Below are positions 60,165-64,000 of a stretch of 64,000 bases of DNA, one piece after another; the first letter of the stretch is position 1, and the number at the start of each line of letters is the position of its first letter. The position numbers were made by a program, and so were the translations under genes. The notes beneath the pieces are model-generated. The model was not told where the DNA came from. It ran no database searches and saw only the letters and a list, made by a program, of their open reading frames with translations. This DNA comes from Methanomicrobiales archaeon HGW-Methanomicrobiales-3. GTDB taxonomy: Archaea; Halobacteriota; Methanomicrobia; Methanomicrobiales; Methanospirillaceae. The stretch spans positions 62,001-126,000 of the forward strand of contig PGYK01000004.1 of NCBI GenBank assembly GCA_002839605.1. Direction: 5' to 3'.

Positions 60165-60368
60165 GTGGAATTGTGAGGGTGACCCCCTCACTCCCCCAGA
60201 GGGGGAGGCACCCCAAGGGGGCAAGCCCCCTTGACCCCCGTTTCTATCCTTTAGTTTCTGGCGCCCATTTACGGCCTGCTCCACAAAGGCGAGGGTCGAT
60301 GAGACCCCGAGCGCCCACATCCCCATCACAGATCAATCTATGATTTCTGGCAGGTTTTCTACAGAGCA
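60165..60368 (-). repeat. Dispersed repeat family B, copy 3 (full length, inverse)
   Basis: Read on the minus strand it runs from TGCTCTGTAGAAAACCTGCC to GAGGGGGTCACC then AATTCCAC, matching copy 1 throughout, including the palindrome CAAGGGGGCTTGCCCCCTTG. It lies 40 bases from repeat A. Confidence 0.85.
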
Positions 60369-60574
60369 TGAAATCGTAATCGCACCCATGATCGCGATGA
60401 AAAACTCATAAGGATTGATCGCGATCCGTTTTTTTGCACAAAACCAGGTCCGGCTTTTTTGATAAATCAATCCATTCACTTTCACCAGATCTGGGAATTT
60501 CGCAGAATAATGCTGTTGCTTTGTAAAACGGTCGGATTTTCATTCAGGGTTTGGAAAACGCAGAAAAACACAAA

Positions 60575-60583
60575 TTATATATA
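60575..60583 (+). promoter_or_regulatory. TATA box of the DUF2551 gene
   Basis: TTATATATA is a near-consensus archaeal TATA box. Its centre is 27 bases upstream of the ATG at 60606, predicting a leaderless transcript. An A-rich stretch just upstream could serve as the TFB recognition element. Confidence 0.65.
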
Positions 60584-60605
60584 CAGAGACCTTTGAAACA
60601 TATTT

Positions 60606-60914
60606 ATGAGATCTCCTTCCGAGATCAAGAAGATAATCGAGGGCCGTCTCCGGGTCTATGTTTCAAAGGACAAAACCGGGATTAGGCGCGAAGTTCTCCG
60701 CCACTTTATCAGGACAAAAGCCCTCACGATTGCCGAACTCGTTACCGAACTGCAGAAGCATTTTGCGGTAACATTCCATGCGATTGCATCAATGGTCGGT
60801 ATCATCTCATCACGGATCGGCATCCTTCGCTCATCACGGAATGCAGATGGAACAAACGCCTACGAGATCAAAGAGAAGTACGTAGACGTCGTGGTCAGGA
60901 TTGTCGGGGCGTAA
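60606..60914 (+). CDS. DUF2551 family protein, winged-helix-like
   Basis: The 102-residue protein starts MRSPSEIKKIIEGRLRVYVS. It matches the DUF2551 family of methanogens: KDKTGIRREVLRHFIRTKAL, then TIAELVTELQKHFAVTFHAI and MVGIISSRIGILRSSR. The order of helices suggests a winged helix, so DNA binding is likely. No partner is shown by neighbours. Its strong TATA box at the ideal distance suggests high, leaderless expression. Confidence 0.85.
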   Translation: MRSPSEIKKIIEGRLRVYVSKDKTGIRREVLRHFIRTKALTIAELVTELQKHFAVTFHAIASMVGIISSRIGILRSSRNADGTNAYEIKEKYVDVVVRIVGA

Positions 60915-60973
60915 ATCCTCCAGGCATCTGATCATAACCGTTTTTAGCCCTGCCTGCTTATCGTAATAGCATC

Positions 60974-61258
60974 ATGCATACAAATCCTCATGACAGCGCA
61001 AGCCATGGCGAGGTCATTATTGCCCCTGAGGTCATTGAATACATCAACAAGAGGAACTGCGATTTCCGTATCTGCACATCCTGCGGCGGACCCATCCTAT
61101 TATCAACCCGCGTCAAACCCCCCAAGCGCTCCGATCTCCTCGTAAAAGCCGGAAACCACACAATTTACATCTCCATCCACCAGGCCCGGTTCCTGCACAG
61201 CATCCGGATGGAGATGATCCCGTTTTTTGATGATGATGAACCCGGAATGTCCTACTGA
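60974..61258 (+). CDS. Small conserved-looking protein with CxxC motif (94 aa)
   Basis: Starts MHTNPHDSASHGEVIIAPEV. The central segment CDFRICTSCGGPILLSTRVK holds three cysteines with one CxxC, possibly a metal site. The C-terminal half is beta-rich (HTIYISIHQARFLHSIRMEM) and ends acidic. It lies immediately upstream of archease; its stop and the archease start share one base (TGATG). The gene order suggests a link to RNA ligation or tRNA splicing, but nothing direct shows this. Confidence 0.7.
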   Translation: MHTNPHDSASHGEVIIAPEVIEYINKRNCDFRICTSCGGPILLSTRVKPPKRSDLLVKAGNHTIYISIHQARFLHSIRMEMIPFFDDDEPGMSY

Positions 61259-61665
61259 TGAGTTTTGAAGAGTTATCCCACACGGCCGATGTGAGAATAA
61301 GGGTAAGGGCACCAACGCTTGACATGCTTTTTGCTGACGCGTTCGCTGCCCTGATGGAAACGATCTTTGGAAAAGATCGAAAAGGAGGATGCAGAAAAGA
61401 TCTCCATATCGAGGCGGCGGATACCGAAACCCTGCTCATGGACTTTCTCTCCGAAGTTCTCTTTGTCTGCGAAGTCGAAGGGCTGGTGTTTTCCAGCGCT
61501 TCTGTCACGATTGACGGGAAATCCCTTGCCGCAGTGCTTGACGGGGAGCCGTTTGATCGTGTGCGGCATTCTGAAGGAACTGAAGTAAAAGGGATCTCCT
61601 ACTCCGGGCTTGCCGTAACCCGGGATGAGAACGGTTATATGCTCGATATCTTATTTGATGTATAA
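61258..61665 (+). CDS. Archease
   Basis: The 135-residue protein has the archease pattern: MSFEELSHTADVRIRVRAPT at the N-terminus with the conserved Asp in HTAD, FLSEVLFVCEVEGLVF in the middle, and the C-terminal LDILFDV with the second acidic residue. Archease promotes RtcB by helping guanylylation and turnover. The rtcB gene follows 24 bases later, which supports the pairing. Confidence 0.94.
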   Translation: MSFEELSHTADVRIRVRAPTLDMLFADAFAALMETIFGKDRKGGCRKDLHIEAADTETLLMDFLSEVLFVCEVEGLVFSSASVTIDGKSLAAVLDGEPFDRVRHSEGTEVKGISYSGLAVTRDENGYMLDILFDV

Positions 61666-61689
61666 CAACCCAAAACAGGCTGTGCGGTT

Positions 61690-63126
61690 ATGATTGAGGG
61701 TGTCAAACGGACCGGAACAAATGAGTGGGAAGTACCGGTCGGGTATATTCCCGGCATGCGCGTACCCGGGCGGTTCTTCCTCTCCGAATCCCTGGGCTCC
61801 ATGTTAGAGCCGGGTGCTATCCAGCAACTGGCTAACGTAGCCACCATGCCCGGCATTCTCAAAAATTCTCTGGGGATGCCGGATATCCACTGGGGCTATG
61901 GGTTTCCCATCGGCGGTGTTGCTGCATTCTCCCTTGATGAAGGCGTCATCTCACCCGGCGGCGTGGGATTTGATATCAATTGCGGGGTGAGGCTCCTTAC
62001 AACCCCCCTTGGCCGGAAGGATGTTGCCGGGCAGGGAAGCCTTATCGATGAACTGTTCCGGGCGGTACCCACCGGTGTAGGGGCAAAGAGTTCATCCCTC
62101 AAAGGCTCGGCAAAATCGCTTGAAGGGATGATGATTAAGGGTGCGCGCTGGGCTGTTGAAAACGGGTTTGGCGTCAGCCGGGATCTTGCCCGGTGCGAAG
62201 AGGGTGGCTGCATGAAAGAGGCTGACAGCAGCACGGTCTCAACAAAGGCAAAACAGCGCGGGATCCCGCAGGGCGGCACCCTTGGATCAGGGAACCACTT
62301 CCTTGAAATTCAGATCGTGAGCGAGATTTACGACACCTCCGCAGCAAAGGCGTTTGGTCTCAGTGAGGGACAGGTCTGCTGCATGATCCACTGCGGCTCG
62401 CGGGGCCTAGGCCACCAGGTCTGTACCGATCACCTCAAAGTACTGGAAGCGGCAATGAGGAAGTATCACATCACCCTGCCGGACCGCCAGCTTGCGTGCG
62501 CCCCCCTCACATCTCCTGAAGGAAAAGCATATTTCGGGGCCATGGCAGCATCGGCGAATTATGCATGGGCCAACCGCCAGATGATCACGCATACGGCACG
62601 GGAGATCTTTTCCCGCAGGTTCGGGATCGCATACGAGGAGATGCCGCTCGTGTATGATGTTGCCCATAATGTTGCAAAATTCGAGATACACACGGTTGAC
62701 GGCAAACAAACAGAGGTCTGTGTCCACCGGAAAGGTGCAACCCGGGCATTCGGACCCGGCGCGCCGGATCTTCCGTCAGATCTGGCGGCTATCGGCCAGC
62801 CGGTCATCATTCCCGGGAGCATGGGTACCTCGTCCTACGTCCTGCGCGGGACAGACGTTGCCATGGAGCGGACATTTGGCAGCACCTGCCATGGAGCAGG
62901 ACGGGTGATGAGCCGTTCACAGGCAAAGAAGCGGCTGAGCGGAAAAGAGGTTGCAGCAGATCTTGCCCGGCAGGGCATCATTGTCCGGGCACCGCACGAG
63001 AATGCAATCGCCGATGAAGCACCGGATGTGTACAAGCCCAGTGACGAAGTGGTTGGCGTAGTGCACGATGTGGGCATATCCCGGCTCGTTGCCCGCCTCA
63101 CCCCGATCGGGGTGATCAAAGGATGA
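61690..63126 (+). CDS. rtcB: RNA-splicing ligase RtcB
   Basis: The 478-residue enzyme joins 2',3'-cyclic phosphate and 5'-OH RNA ends with GTP and manganese, as in tRNA splicing. Motifs are [33 protein letters not shown] (metal Cys), [38 protein letters not shown] and the guanylylated His in [18 protein letters not shown] (His401). Length is typical and no intein is seen. It overlaps the next gene by four bases and follows archease. Confidence 0.96.
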   Translation: MIEGVKRTGTNEWEVPVGYIPGMRVPGRFFLSESLGSMLEPGAIQQLANVATMPGILKNSLGMPDIHWGYGFPIGGVAAFSLDEGVISPGGVGFDINCGVRLLTTPLGRKDVAGQGSLIDELFRAVPTGVGAKSSSLKGSAKSLEGMMIKGARWAVENGFGVSRDLARCEEGGCMKEADSSTVSTKAKQRGIPQGGTLGSGNHFLEIQIVSEIYDTSAAKAFGLSEGQVCCMIHCGSRGLGHQVCTDHLKVLEAAMRKYHITLPDRQLACAPLTSPEGKAYFGAMAASANYAWANRQMITHTAREIFSRRFGIAYEEMPLVYDVAHNVAKFEIHTVDGKQTEVCVHRKGATRAFGPGAPDLPSDLAAIGQPVIIPGSMGTSSYVLRGTDVAMERTFGSTCHGAGRVMSRSQAKKRLSGKEVAADLARQGIIVRAPHENAIADEAPDVYKPSDEVVGVVHDVGISRLVARLTPIGVIKG

Positions 63127-63698
63127 CCCCCCGCGCCGGTTTTGTCTGGGGGACACCGCAGCATTTCAACCGGTTCATTGAGGAGTCGGGCATCGCCTGC
63201 GAGCTAATCACTCCCCAGATGCTTGCCGCCCCATTCTTCCGGACCACCCTCAACTGCCTGATTATCCCTACTGGTTTTGCCAACCCGGCCTATTCAAACC
63301 TCATTTTTGCCCTCCGGGCATCATCATCACGGATCATCCGGTTTGTGGAGAACGGGGGAAACCTGCTGGTCTTCGGGGCAGCCATGGATAAGCCGGATGC
63401 GTATGACTGGCTCCCGTTTCGGGTCCACTATGCACATGACTGCCATCCCCGCGCGGTCAGGGTTTCTGAGTCCTCATGCTCGCATCAGATTATTGAAGAT
63501 TACGATGCGTCCCGTATCGAGTGCGATGGGACATTCACTTCTTACGATGCCCTCTGCACCGGATTTTGCGGGGAGTCTGCAGTGATCCTTGAAAGAACAG
63601 TCGGGAAGGGGACCATTGTTGTCACCAGTATCCACGAATTTCCGTCACGCTCATTTATTCAGCAGTTTTGCAGGAGCGGCCAGCAGGTCGTATTCTGA
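63123..63698 (+). CDS. Hypothetical glutamine-amidotransferase-like protein
   Basis: The 191-residue product resembles class I amidotransferase-like Rossmann folds: [39 protein letters not shown] and the end [20 protein letters not shown]. The usual nucleophile elbow (G-x-C-x-G) is not seen, so it may be non-catalytic, like ThuA-type proteins. It overlaps rtcB by four bases (ATGA), so it may act with the RNA-repair genes. The family is not named. Confidence 0.6.
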   Translation: MTPRAGFVWGTPQHFNRFIEESGIACELITPQMLAAPFFRTTLNCLIIPTGFANPAYSNLIFALRASSSRIIRFVENGGNLLVFGAAMDKPDAYDWLPFRVHYAHDCHPRAVRVSESSCSHQIIEDYDASRIECDGTFTSYDALCTGFCGESAVILERTVGKGTIVVTSIHEFPSRSFIQQFCRSGQQVVF

Positions 63699-63792
63699 AC
63701 CGTTCAGGATTGTTTTTCGTGTTTAGCCCGGATAAAAATCGTTCGGAAGTATGAATTTTTTTTCTCGGGTGAAACTCTTTTCAGAAGCGCTC

Positions 63793-63920
63793 AGTGGAAT
63801 TTGTGAAGGTGACCCCCTCTCTCCCCCTTTTCAATCATTCATTTTCAGGTACCCATTAACGGTCTGCTCCAAAAAGGCGAGGGTCGATGTGACCCCGAGC
63901 GCCCGTGGCTCTATCGCAAT
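63793..63920 (-). repeat. Dispersed repeat family B, copy 4 (partial)
   Basis: The sequence around GGCGAGGGTCGATGTGACCCCGAGCGCCCGTGG and the flanking GGTCTGCTCC and GAGAGAGGGGGTCACC parts match copies 1 and 3 in inverse orientation. The inner palindrome is missing. The gap from 63699 to the window end holds no gene. Confidence 0.75.
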
Positions 63921-64000
63921 CGAATTCGGAGGAGTGGTAAGGATATCTAATGAGCAATTTTTTTCTCAATAAAACCAAAAGGTTTGCCTGTTCGCAAACC

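Larger units (their letters stand above)
59347..60605. other. Long intergenic region with many inverted repeats
   Basis: No gene is supported here. The stretch 59640-59900 is dense in short palindromes built from GATC, CGAT and AAATCG words (for example CCGATTT-A-AAATCGG near 59660 and the hairpin at 59824-59844). Repeat A (60029-60125) and an inverted full copy of repeat B (60165-60368) follow. A further GATCGCGAT-rich patch lies at 60370-60435 before the DUF2551 promoter. Confidence 0.7.

Overview
The window looks like a chromosomal segment of a methanogenic archaeon, most likely of the Methanomicrobiales (Methanoregula-like; this is inferred from gene content, not from a search). Archaeal markers include TBP, MCM, two clamp-loader-like genes, NMD3, a Taw2-like wyosine enzyme, the archaeal CoA route (pantoate kinase, phosphopantoate ligase, CoaBC), MptD, F420-dependent NADP reductase, SecD/SecF, AglJ-like glycosyltransferase, archease/RtcB, and DUF3821 and DUF2551 proteins. 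Several genes have an archaeal TATA box about 25-30 bases upstream of the start codon and little or no leader.

Bases 1 to about 23,400 are an accessory island ending at a tRNA-Leu(CAG) gene. A tyrosine recombinase lies against the 3' end of this tRNA. GC-rich minus-strand genes form what I read as the backbone of an integrated plasmid- or virus-like element: small proteins at 1.8-3.6 kb, a 1029-residue primase-helicase at 13.2-16.3 kb, three diverged tandem paralogues and further small genes to 18.4 kb, and the integrase at 22.0-23.2 kb. The low-complexity linker of the primase-helicase gene holds 11 copies of an 8-base motif spaced near the helical repeat, which I propose as iterons of the element's origin.

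AT-rich cargo interrupts this backbone. One cassette (secreted ComEC-like metallo-hydrolase plus DUF3006 protein) sits between about 98-bp direct repeats. The most interesting locus follows: a DUF3883 gene divergent from a tight four-gene operon encoding a NurA-like nuclease, a HerA-like ATPase with an altered P-loop, a Hsp90/MORC-like GHKL ATPase and a radical SAM protein (6.8-13.1 kb). I regard it as a candidate DNA-processing or defence system. A large TPR protein and a frameshifted SpoIIM-like membrane gene complete the island.

From 23.4 kb the window is core chromosome. It holds two acyl-CoA synthetase paralogues (one with an apparent ribbon-helix-helix N-terminus), TBP, an RPA-associated/phosphoesterase/Lhr-helicase operon, secreted proteins, and a long plus-strand run: RfcS, MCM, MptD, TIM-barrel hydrolase, DUF424, NMD3, Taw2, CoaBC, then HAMP/roadblock signalling genes, pantoate kinase, phosphopantoate ligase, a degenerate RFC paralogue and a methyltransferase. 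After an AIR-synthase-like gene and a TPR gene comes an intact IS256-family element with an 8-bp target duplication. Rubredoxin, DUF99, AglJ-like, aldolase, NpdG, thioredoxin, SecD/SecF, DUF2551, archease and RtcB genes finish the window.

Large intergenic gaps (32.3, 47.5-48.7, 59.3-60.6 and 63.7-64.0 kb) carry copies of two dispersed repeat families and clusters of GATC/CGAT-rich inverted repeats.
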